DNA of 64,000 nucleotides from assembly GCF_900143095.1 (NCBI RefSeq), contig NZ_FRDA01000011.1:17957-81956 (forward strand), read 5' to 3'. Source of the stretch: Pseudomonas asturiensis. GTDB taxonomy: Bacteria > Pseudomonadota > Gammaproteobacteria > Pseudomonadales > Pseudomonadaceae. Shown here one piece after another: positions 35,653-42,964 of the stretch. Position 1 is the first letter of the stretch. Every line of letters begins with the position of its first letter. The notes below the pieces were generated by a model. It worked only from the letters and a program-made list of their open reading frames with translations. It was not told the origin of the DNA and did not search any database. The position numbers and the translations under genes are program-made.

Positions 35653-36147
35653 CTACCCTCGCCCTCTGTTCTGCATCATGGGCACCATGTAAACCGGTAC
35701 TGCGCAAAGCCGTAAAATCCTGGCAGCCGTACGGCCTAACGACGCGCCCTCTTCCGCCCTGCGGCTGTGACTGCCCACCACAAGCAAATCCACATCCAGT
35801 TTTCGCGCCTGCTCAAGAATCACGCTGGAGGGTTCTCCCTGAACAACGCGCACTGTGCGAATGAAAGACAGGTCGTTGTGACCTTCACCCAGTTCCTCAC
35901 GAAACCCGTCGAGCATCCTTTGCTCAATTCCATCCATGAACGCACTCACACCCTTGCTGTGCAGTTCCCTTAACGCATCCTCGCCCAGATAGCTCTGCAG
36001 CACCGATTCGGCGAACAGCCCCATGGGTTCAACGACATGAATAACATTAAGTTCGGCATTGAACGTCCGGGCCAGCGCCAGCGCATGCTGTGTCACATAA
36101 GGCGCATACAGACCGAGGTCTGTGGCATACAGCATCGAACGAACCAT
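35653..36147 (-). CDS. Universal stress protein (UspA family)
   Basis: A 164-residue UspA-fold protein beginning MVRSMLYATDLG. The ATP-binding pattern G-x2-G-x9-G(S/T) is only partly kept (VVGSHSRRAEEGASLGRTA near 137-155), so nucleotide binding is likely but not certain. ATG 36147 has GGGAGG upstream; the open frame runs on to 36249 without support. Confidence 0.85.
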   Translation of the reverse strand: MVRSMLYATDLGLYAPYVTQHALALARTFNAELNVIHVVEPMGLFAESVLQSYLGEDALRELHSKGVSAFMDGIEQRMLDGFREELGEGHNDLSFIRTVRVVQGEPSSVILEQARKLDVDLLVVGSHSRRAEEGASLGRTAARILRLCAVPVYMVPMMQNRGRG

Positions 36148-36245
36148 ACAACCTCCCGAACAGCCAGAATGGCGGAGATTGATAGAGCTTAGCAGTGCGC
36201 CAAAGTCTGCGACGCCTGTAAACCGGCGCTCTGTCCGCTCGCGAC

Positions 36246-37211
36246 TCAATCGGGCCGACGATTGCCCCGATCAATAAAGGTCAGCGCCTGATACAGCGTG
36301 CGTACACGCGGCATGTCGCAACCGGCGGCGAGCGCGGCGGCCAATGGCCGGGCGTAGATGGCTTCCAGTTCCAGAGGCCGCTTCTCGACGTGATCGTGGT
36401 ACATGCTGGGCTTGTAGTCGGGCATGGTCTCGGTCACGGAGAACAGCCTGGAGGCAAAGCCGGGCGGCAAGGTGTAACCACAGGCCTGAGCGCCGTCCAC
36501 CACCTCGTCCATCAGCGCCCGTACCAGCTCGCGACTGGCCGGATCGCTCATCAAGCGGGAGGTGCCGGCGCGCAATAGCACCGATAATCCGTTATACGGC
36601 ACGTTCCAGACCAGTTTTTGCCAGCGCGCCTGCTGCAGATCCGCCATTGCGTGCGCCTCGACCCCGGACTCGCTGAACAATGCCGCGCAGGCCTCGACAA
36701 TGGCCAGGCGATCGGCCTGATCGGGCGACGGGCCACTGTGATAGCCCACGCTTACTGCACCAAATGCCTGGTGTGTAACGACGCCCGGCGCAGTGCGATG
36801 AACGCAGATGAAACACAGACCGCCCAACACATGCAGACTGTCCGGGATCACGGCTCGCAGTTGATCCTCGACCGCCAGACCGTTCTGTAACAGCACAACC
36901 TTCGCCCCCTCGGCGGCGACCTGAGTGATGATCGGCCCCAGGTCCGCATTGCCGGTGCTCTTGGTGCCTACCAGCAACCAGTCACAGGCTGGCATGTCGG
37001 CTGCCGAGCTGTAGGCTTGCACAGGATGCAGTTGCAGATCGCCATGGACGGCGCTGTCGATCTGCAGGCCATGGCTCACCACCGCTTCAAATTCGCTGCG
37101 CAGCAGAAAATGCACATCCAGTCCTGCCCGCGCCAGCATCAACCCATAAAAACCACCGATGGCACCGGTGCCGATGATCCCGATACGGGGAGCTTTCGTC
37201 TCATTGCGCAT
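36246..37211 (-). CDS. panE: 2-dehydropantoate 2-reductase family protein
   Basis: A 321-residue ketopantoate reductase with the NADP-binding GIIGTGAIGGFYG motif (about 11-23), the catalytic lysine segment RWQKLVWNVPYNGLSVL (about 188-204) and a late catalytic glutamate region. It would make pantoate for coenzyme A, but pseudomonads carry several paralogues of this fold, so the physiological substrate is uncertain. Confidence 0.82.
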   Translation of the reverse strand: MRNETKAPRIGIIGTGAIGGFYGLMLARAGLDVHFLLRSEFEAVVSHGLQIDSAVHGDLQLHPVQAYSSAADMPACDWLLVGTKSTGNADLGPIITQVAAEGAKVVLLQNGLAVEDQLRAVIPDSLHVLGGLCFICVHRTAPGVVTHQAFGAVSVGYHSGPSPDQADRLAIVEACAALFSESGVEAHAMADLQQARWQKLVWNVPYNGLSVLLRAGTSRLMSDPASRELVRALMDEVVDGAQACGYTLPPGFASRLFSVTETMPDYKPSMYHDHVEKRPLELEAIYARPLAAALAAGCDMPRVRTLYQALTFIDRGNRRPD

Positions 37212-37238
37212 ACTGTTTTCTCTTGCTGACTGTGTGTT

Positions 37239-37574
37239 TCAGGGCAATTCGTCGGGGGAACGGTGCATGACCTCGTCCAGCGCCGTCGAAAGACCCTCCA
37301 GGGTCAGTGGCGCACGAAGCGGGCCTTGAAACAGGCCATCGCGCACCACGAACAGCGCGGGCAGATGAAAGACTTCATAGCGCTGCACAGCGCCACCGTT
37401 ATCCTGAGCGTCGACCCAGCACAGCCGGTCGACGGCCAACGCCATGGCGGGCAGTTGCTGCCTGGCCCAGCGACAGGCGGAACAGCCTGCGCTGGTAAAA
37501 ATCAGCAGCGACGTTCCCGCAAGCCCGAGTAATTGATGATCGATGTCGAAGTCACTCAGTTGCAGTTGATTCAA
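37239..37574 (-). CDS. Thioredoxin-family protein
   Basis: A small thioredoxin-fold protein with the redox motif CSAC (FTSAGCSACRWARQQL) and a cis-proline segment (VFHLPALFVVRDG). The start is uncertain: TTG 37574 (MNQLQLSDFD) has GTGAGG 10 bases upstream and gives 111 residues; a GTG at 37589 is the alternative. An open frame reaches 37763 but its N-terminal part does not look coding. No signal peptide. Confidence 0.75.
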   Translation of the reverse strand: MNQLQLSDFDIDHQLLGLAGTSLLIFTSAGCSACRWARQQLPAMALAVDRLCWVDAQDNGGAVQRYEVFHLPALFVVRDGLFQGPLRAPLTLEGLSTALDEVMHRSPDELP

Positions 37575-37808
37575 CGAAATAGCCCTCACCTCTGGCCGTA
37601 CACTATCGGTTGCAGCGCCAGCGGTTGCAAATGACAGATGCACAGACGTCGTAAAGTCGCGGCAAAGCGGCGCAAACCCGTGCTTTACCCATTGTCGAAC
37701 AGCGCGATAACGCGCTAAGGTTCCGCTCCCCGCTGCGCTCAAACCTGCTGGGCACCGCCGCACCGGGAACCGCAGGCGGCCAGTACCCGCGACCTGATGA
37801 GTAACACG

Positions 37809-38885
37809 ATGGCTGATTTACCGATTGACGACCTCAACGTTGCATCCAACGAGACTCTGATCACGCCGGATCAGCTCAAGCGCGAAATCCCCCTGACCGA
37901 CGCTGCCCTGCATACCGTCAGCAAGGGTCGTGAAGTGATTCGCAACATTCTCGACGGCAATGACCACCGCCTGTTCATCGTGATCGGGCCGTGCTCGATC
38001 CATGACCTGAAGGCGGCAAAGGAATACGCCGAGCGCCTCAAGGCACTCGCGGCAGAAGTGTCGGACACCCTGTATCTGGTCATGCGCGTCTACTTCGAAA
38101 AACCGCGCACCACCGTGGGCTGGAAAGGTCTGATCAACGATCCGTACCTGGATGACTCGTTCAAGATCCAGGACGGCCTGCACATCGGTCGCCAGTTGCT
38201 GCTGGACCTGGCTGAAATGGGCCTGCCGACTGCAACAGAAGCGCTGGACCCGATTTCCCCGCAGTATCTGCAGGACCTGATCAGCTGGTCGGCCATTGGC
38301 GCGCGCACCACCGAATCCCAGACCCACCGCGAAATGGCCTCGGGCCTGTCCTCCGCAGTAGGTTTCAAGAACGGCACCGACGGTGGCCTGACTGTCGCCA
38401 TCAATGCGTTGCAATCGGTTTCCAGTCCGCATCGTTTTCTGGGCATCAACCAGGAAGGCGGCGTCTCCATCGTGACCACCAAAGGCAATGCCTATGGCCA
38501 CGTGGTGCTGCGTGGCGGCAATGGCAAGCCAAACTACGACTCGGTCAGCGTCGCGCTGTGTGAGCAGGCCCTGAACAAGGCCGGCATCCGGCCCAACATC
38601 ATGGTCGACTGCAGTCATGCCAACTCTAACAAGGACCCTGCCCTGCAACCGCTGGTCATGGAGAACGTCGCCAACCAGATTCTGGAAGGCAACGAGTCGA
38701 TCATTGGCCTTATGGTCGAAAGCCACTTGAACTGGGGTTGTCAGGCAATTCCCAAGGACTTGTCGGAATTGCAGTACGGCGTGTCCATCACCGATGCCTG
38801 CATCGATTGGGAAAGCACCGAAAAAACCCTGCGCAGCATGCACGCCAAGCTCAAGGATGTACTGCCGGCGCGCACGCGCAAGTAA
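37809..38885 (+). CDS. 3-deoxy-7-phosphoheptulonate (DAHP) synthase
   Basis: A 358-residue class I DAHP synthase, first enzyme of aromatic amino acid synthesis. Motifs: IGPCSIHD (about 60), EKPRTTVGWKGLINDP (about 97), and VDCSHANSNKD (about 265). Start ATG 37809 (MADLPIDDLNV) gives the usual length; ATG 37797 adds MSNT. Which feedback type (Tyr, Phe or Trp) applies is not decided here. A strong terminator follows. Confidence 0.93.
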   Translation: MADLPIDDLNVASNETLITPDQLKREIPLTDAALHTVSKGREVIRNILDGNDHRLFIVIGPCSIHDLKAAKEYAERLKALAAEVSDTLYLVMRVYFEKPRTTVGWKGLINDPYLDDSFKIQDGLHIGRQLLLDLAEMGLPTATEALDPISPQYLQDLISWSAIGARTTESQTHREMASGLSSAVGFKNGTDGGLTVAINALQSVSSPHRFLGINQEGGVSIVTTKGNAYGHVVLRGGNGKPNYDSVSVALCEQALNKAGIRPNIMVDCSHANSNKDPALQPLVMENVANQILEGNESIIGLMVESHLNWGCQAIPKDLSELQYGVSITDACIDWESTEKTLRSMHAKLKDVLPARTRK

Positions 38886-38901
38886 ACATCCGGCCGACAC
38901 G

Positions 38902-38929
38902 AAAACGCCGAGCAATTGCTCGGCGTTTT
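38902..38929. terminator. Bidirectional intrinsic terminator
   Basis: AAAACGCCGAGCAA and TTGCTCGGCGTTTT form a perfect palindromic hairpin with T-runs on both sides, between the convergent DAHP synthase and acetyltransferase genes. Confidence 0.93.
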
Positions 38930-38969
38930 TCATGGTGCTGTTTGTGAGGCTGAGCGCAAAAGGACCAGA

Positions 38970-39251
38970 TCAGATTTTTGCGGCTTGCCGGTGATGACGC
39001 TCCATGTAGCGCTCCACATAGGAGCAGGACGCGATCACGGTATAACCCAGGCTGTCGGCGTAATTGAGTGCTTCCTCGGTCAGGGCAGCCGCAATCCCCC
39101 TGCCGCGCAATGCGTCCGGGACGAATGTCCGATAGAAATCCAGGGTCTGCTTACCCAGGTCCATATAGGTCAGGTAGGCACGATGGCCGTCGATGTTGAT
39201 TTCGAACTGATGGCCGGTCTGATCATGGTGGATGGACAACGCCTCGCTCAT
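38970..39251 (-). CDS. Small GNAT-like N-acetyltransferase (YjdJ type)
   Basis: A 93-residue single-domain acetyltransferase-like protein. The acetyl-CoA loop is LRGRGIAAALTEEAL (about 48-62), followed by VIASCSYVERYMERH, typical of the minimal GNAT group YjdJ/GCN5-related 2. ATG 39251 has GAGGAG upstream. Substrate unknown. Confidence 0.87.
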   Translation of the reverse strand: MSEALSIHHDQTGHQFEINIDGHRAYLTYMDLGKQTLDFYRTFVPDALRGRGIAAALTEEALNYADSLGYTVIASCSYVERYMERHHRQAAKI

Positions 39252-39859
39252 CGCTACTCCTCGCGGGTCTTGGAATTTGACCCCTACCTTACCGATCTTT
39301 TTCCGGCGAAGGAACATCTACGCCACCCTGTGCCTGTTTTGACACCGAGAAGAGCCTGGCCGATCTCAACAAAGAGCACCTGTAAATAGTAGGCGTCATT
39401 GCCGGATATGCTCAAGCGTGATCCTTATAAAAAAGCATGAAACAACCACCGTACTGACAAAGCTTCACCTGAAACGGTCCGCACGCCCTGCGCAAGAGTG
39501 AACGCAACAGCACTTGCGGCACAAAGCGCACAGCGTGACAAACGCAACGGTCGCAAGGTACATCGGGCACACGATGGCCGATATGAACCGACACCGCCAG
39601 GCCCAACTGCCGTTGCATATGCCTGCCATCTGGCCTGCGCGACACTTGCCACGGGTGCACACGGCAGCCACGGCGAGGTGGATAGTTTTCACACAGACTG
39701 CATGAGAAGTAACGCGGAACACTTTCAAAGCCAAGAAATTTATGCGCTTCTTGCGCTTCCTCCGTTTACTTACTACAAACAATGGGTACTATGTACGCCG
39801 GTCATTTTCTCACTTTCGAGAGATGACTAAATTGAAATAAGTCCTTGAAGGGGAACACG
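39252..39859. other. Non-coding gap upstream of oprI
   Basis: No convincing gene in 608 bases. Near 39344-39388 a plus-strand frame reads FDTEKSLADLNKEHL and stops, but it has no start and no upstream coding frame, so it may be a gene remnant or chance. The last 150 bases are AT-rich and should hold the oprI promoter; a TACTAT -10-like box is at 39787-39792. Confidence 0.5.
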
Positions 39860-40111
39860 ATGAACAACGTTCTGAAATTCTCTGCTCTGGCTCTGGCAGC
39901 AGTTCTGGCCACCGGTTGCAGCAGCGTATCCAAAGAAACCGAAGCTCGTCTGACAGCTACCGAAGACGCAGCTGCTCGTTCGCAAGCACGTGCCGACGAA
40001 GCCTACCGCAAGGCTGACGAAGCACTGGCTGCAGCTCAAAAAGCTCAGCAAACTGCTGACGAAGCCAACGAGCGCGCACTGCGCATGTTGGACAAGGCTA
40101 GCCGCAAGTAA
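39860..40111 (+). CDS. oprI: Major outer membrane lipoprotein OprI (Lpp)
   Basis: An 83-residue murein lipoprotein. Lipobox ATGC at residues 17-20 (LATGCSSV), then a long alanine-rich heptad-repeat coiled coil, ending ASRK, whose terminal lysine is the site of attachment to peptidoglycan. AAGGGG precedes ATG 39860. Strong codon bias fits one of the most abundant proteins in the cell. Confidence 0.97.
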   Translation: MNNVLKFSALALAAVLATGCSSVSKETEARLTATEDAAARSQARADEAYRKADEALAAAQKAQQTADEANERALRMLDKASRK

Positions 40112-40131
40112 TAGTCCCCTCGGGATTGTTG

Positions 40132-40163
40132 AAAGGCCGACCCGGAAACGGGTCGGCCTTTTT
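40132..40163 (+). terminator. Intrinsic terminator of oprI
   Basis: AAAGGCCGACCC, loop GGAAAC, GGGTCGGCCTTT plus further Ts: a perfect 12-bp stem 20 bases after the oprI stop. Confidence 0.93.
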
Positions 40164-40256
40164 ATTGGCTGATGACTCTGCTCATCGCAATGCTGCGGGA
40201 GATGGTTCCCGACGCGCGGGAATGCAGCTCGATGCCGCCAGCGCTGTCAGCGCTGA

Positions 40257-41222
40257 TCACTGAAAAATGACCGGCGCCTCAGTTGCCGCAGAAGCCGCAC
40301 CCGGCACCGCGATTTCCACCGGCATGCCGTCTTCGGCCGCAACCACGTCACGCACCAGATCCCAGTTCATGCGCAGGTTGTTAGACAGATCCTCGCGCTT
40401 GAGCAGCGCGTTGATGACTGCGGTGTGCTTGTCCACCACAGACGGGTTGCCCAGATCGTCCACTGGCGTGTGCGCTTCCAGATACACCTTGCCGCCGCTC
40501 AGACCGAACTTGTAGGGTTCGCTGATAATGCGCACGGTGGTGCCGACCGGGGCCATGTCCGCCAGCTCCAGCACGTTGTTGTTATACATGCGGAAGCAGC
40601 CGTGGCTGGTGCGCATGCCGATGCCGAACTTCTTGTTCGAACCGTGGATCAGGTAGCCGGACATCCCCAGGCCGAACTTGAAAGGCCCCAGCGGGTTGTC
40701 AGGGCCGGCAGGGACGACGTTTGGCAGCGGATCGCCATCGGCGGCATGCTCGGCCTTGATCGACGCAGGCGGCGTCCAGGTCGGGTTAGGCGTCTTGGCC
40801 GTCACCTTGGTCACGCCGATGGGCGAGCCCCAGCCTTCACGCCCGACACCCAAGGGATAGGTATGCACCACGTTCTGCCCTTTCGGGTAGTAGTACATGC
40901 GGTATTCGGCCAGGTTGATGACGATCCCTTCACGCGGACCCGGTGGCAGGATGAAGCGGGTTGGCAGCACGATGTCCTTGCCGGCGCCCGGCAGCCAGGG
41001 ATCTACGCCGGGGTTGGCCGCAATCATTTCCAGATAACCCAGATCGTATCGGGTGCCGAGGTCAGCAAAGGTATCTTCGTATTTGGCCTTGATCACCTGA
41101 ACCTGGCCCACGATGTCCTCGCCGGGTGGCGGCAATGGAAACTCCAGTGCATGAACAGAGCTCGCCGCGCAGAGAGCAGCAAGTGACAGACAGCGGGTAA
41201 CGGCTGGAATGCGCGACAACAT
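40257..41222 (-). CDS. L,D-transpeptidase (YkuD) with LysM-like N-terminus
   Basis: A 321-residue exported enzyme. A signal peptide is at 1-25 (cut after VHA), a LysM-like region at about 40-90, and a YkuD domain at about 97-235 with the active-site motif SHGCFRMYN (catalytic Cys about 207). Enzymes of this kind form 3-3 peptidoglycan cross-links or attach Lpp-type lipoproteins to the wall; the neighbouring oprI gene makes OprI anchoring an attractive guess. ATG 41222 is chosen from the signal peptide. Confidence 0.9.
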   Translation of the reverse strand: MLSRIPAVTRCLSLAALCAASSVHALEFPLPPPGEDIVGQVQVIKAKYEDTFADLGTRYDLGYLEMIAANPGVDPWLPGAGKDIVLPTRFILPPGPREGIVINLAEYRMYYYPKGQNVVHTYPLGVGREGWGSPIGVTKVTAKTPNPTWTPPASIKAEHAADGDPLPNVVPAGPDNPLGPFKFGLGMSGYLIHGSNKKFGIGMRTSHGCFRMYNNNVLELADMAPVGTTVRIISEPYKFGLSGGKVYLEAHTPVDDLGNPSVVDKHTAVINALLKREDLSNNLRMNWDLVRDVVAAEDGMPVEIAVPGAASAATEAPVIFQ

Positions 41223-41325
41223 CCGGAAAGATCCTTCGGGTAACAGCGATATGGGAAAGATTTGAAGTGTACACCTGCGCCCGGCGAATCGGGGAGATCT
41301 GCAGCGTTGCATGCAGCGCTGACAG

Positions 41326-41607
41326 TTACAGTTCAGGCCAGATCGGGTTCATGCCTCGCCGCTGGGCATCGAGAATTGCCTTGCACAGCGGACACAGCCG
41401 TTCATCGCGCAGCGCGTCCAGCTCAACAGCGCGAAGATGCGGCTGGGCAGGCAGCAAGGTGCCGCACAACGTGCGATCGATCGAGCCACCCAGCTCCAGT
41501 TGACGAGCAATCAGATGCACCCGCACTTCCTGGCACGCGAACAGATCGAGCTGCTCGTCGGGCTCAAGCATTTGATAGGCATATAGGGACCAGGCGGGAC
41601 GCGGCAT
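41326..41607 (-). CDS. Conserved hypothetical protein with CxxC
   Basis: A 93-residue protein starting MPRPAWSLYAYQ and ending in LCPLCKAILDAQRRGMNPIW. The CPLC pair plus an earlier cysteine (ACQE, TLCGT) could bind a metal. I do not know its function. ATG 41607 has TGGAG upstream. It lies between the L,D-transpeptidase gene and tesA on the same strand. Confidence 0.7.
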   Translation of the reverse strand: MPRPAWSLYAYQMLEPDEQLDLFACQEVRVHLIARQLELGGSIDRTLCGTLLPAQPHLRAVELDALRDERLCPLCKAILDAQRRGMNPIWPEL

Positions 41608-41664
41608 GGGGGGCTCCAGATCGGGGGGCGCCACATTAGCCGAAAGCTCTCGCCTGGAAAAGCC

Positions 41665-42270
41665 TCAAAGCAGCGGTTTAAGGGTCGGCCAGACATTTTC
41701 CAGCAATTTCCCCTGAGCCGCCGCCGCGGGATGGAGACCATCGGCCTGCATCAACTCAGGCACCCCGCCAATCCCTTCCAGGAAGAATGGCACGAACGGG
41801 ACCTTTTTCTCCTCGGCCAACGTGCTGTAGACCTCTTCGAAAGCCTTGGTGTAACGTGGACCGTAATTGGGCGGGATGCGCATGCCGAGCAGCAACACCT
41901 TGGCTCCCGATGCACGGGAGCTCTCGATCATCGAAGAAAGGTTTTGTTGCAATTGCGCAGGCTGCTGCCCGCGCAAGCCGTCGTTGCCCCCCAATTCGAG
42001 AATAACCAGCTCCGGTTTATGCTCTGCAAGCAGCGCAGGCAGCCGCGCCTGACCTCCGGCACTGGTGTCACCGCTGATGGAAGCATTGATCACCTTATCG
42101 TTGAAACCCTGCTCCTTGAGACGCTGTTCGAGCAGACTGACCCACCCCACGCGGGTATCCAGTCCGAAAGCCGCGCTGATACTATCCCCAACAATCAAAA
42201 CCGTGCCCGCCACTGCCCCCTGTGACAGCAGCAACAACCCCAGGCCAGCACTTAAAAACCACGCACGCAT
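41665..42270 (-). CDS. tesA: TesA multifunctional lysophospholipase/thioesterase
   Basis: A 201-residue SGNH hydrolase, periplasmic. Signal peptide 1-21 (ends AVA), block I GDSISAAFGLD with the catalytic serine (about 30), block III GGND (about 93) and block V DGLHP with Asp and His (about 175-178). It acts on acyl-CoA, lysophospholipid and aryl esters. Its start is only 10 bases from the divergent ABC transporter start. Confidence 0.93.
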   Translation of the reverse strand: MRAWFLSAGLGLLLLSQGAVAGTVLIVGDSISAAFGLDTRVGWVSLLEQRLKEQGFNDKVINASISGDTSAGGQARLPALLAEHKPELVILELGGNDGLRGQQPAQLQQNLSSMIESSRASGAKVLLLGMRIPPNYGPRYTKAFEEVYSTLAEEKKVPFVPFFLEGIGGVPELMQADGLHPAAAAQGKLLENVWPTLKPLL

Positions 42271-42280
42271 CGGATTCTCC

Positions 42281-42964
42281 ATGAGTGAAAGTATTCTCAG
42301 TGCCCAAAGCCTCAGCAAAGTGGTCCCCAGCACCGAAGGTGACCTGACTATCCTGCACGAACTCTCCCTGGAACTAAACAAGGGCGACACGCTGGCCATC
42401 GTGGGCTCATCGGGATCAGGGAAATCCACCCTGCTGGGTCTGCTGGCCGGGCTGGACCTGCCCAGCTCGGGTTCGGTCACCCTCTCGGGTCGTAACCTCA
42501 GCGAGCTGGATGAAGACCAGCGCGCCAGGGTGCGTGCCGAGCATGTCGGCTTTGTCTTCCAGTCATTCCAGTTGCTCGACAGCCTCAACGCGCTGGAGAA
42601 CGTCATGCTGCCCATGGAGCTTGAGGGTCGTCGCGATGCCCGCGATCAGGCCCGTAACCTGCTGGAGCGTGTCGGCCTGGGCCAGCGCCTGACCCACACT
42701 CCACGCCAGCTCTCGGGTGGCGAGCAGCAGCGTGTCGCGATTGCGCGCGCGTTCGCCGCCCACCCGGACGTGCTGTTTGCCGACGAACCCACCGGCAACC
42801 TGGACAGCCACACCGGCCAACGCATCAGCGACCTGCTGTTCGAACTGAATCAGGAGCGTAATACAACCCTGGTGCTGGTCACCCACGACGAGCGCCTGGC
42901 CCATCGCTGCCGACGCCTGATCCGCCTTGAAGGGGGTCGCCTGGTCGCCCCGCTGGAGCCTTGA
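42281..42964 (+). CDS. ABC transporter ATP-binding protein (LolD/YbbA type)
   Basis: A 227-residue ATPase with Walker A GSSGSGKST (about 42-50), signature LSGGEQQRVAIARA (about 144-157) and Walker B VLFADEPTGNLD. It pairs with the FtsX-type permease encoded with a 1-base overlap downstream. The same tesA-divergent arrangement exists in E. coli (ybbA-ybbP), whose role is not settled. Confidence 0.93.
   Translation: MSESILSAQSLSKVVPSTEGDLTILHELSLELNKGDTLAIVGSSGSGKSTLLGLLAGLDLPSSGSVTLSGRNLSELDEDQRARVRAEHVGFVFQSFQLLDSLNALENVMLPMELEGRRDARDQARNLLERVGLGQRLTHTPRQLSGGEQQRVAIARAFAAHPDVLFADEPTGNLDSHTGQRISDLLFELNQERNTTLVLVTHDERLAHRCRRLIRLEGGRLVAPLEP

Noticed and set aside
39344..39388. Short frame reading FDTEKSLADLNKEHL then stop, upstream of oprI
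   Set aside because: It looks like the end of a protein but has no start codon and no coding frame before it; too short to call a pseudogene.
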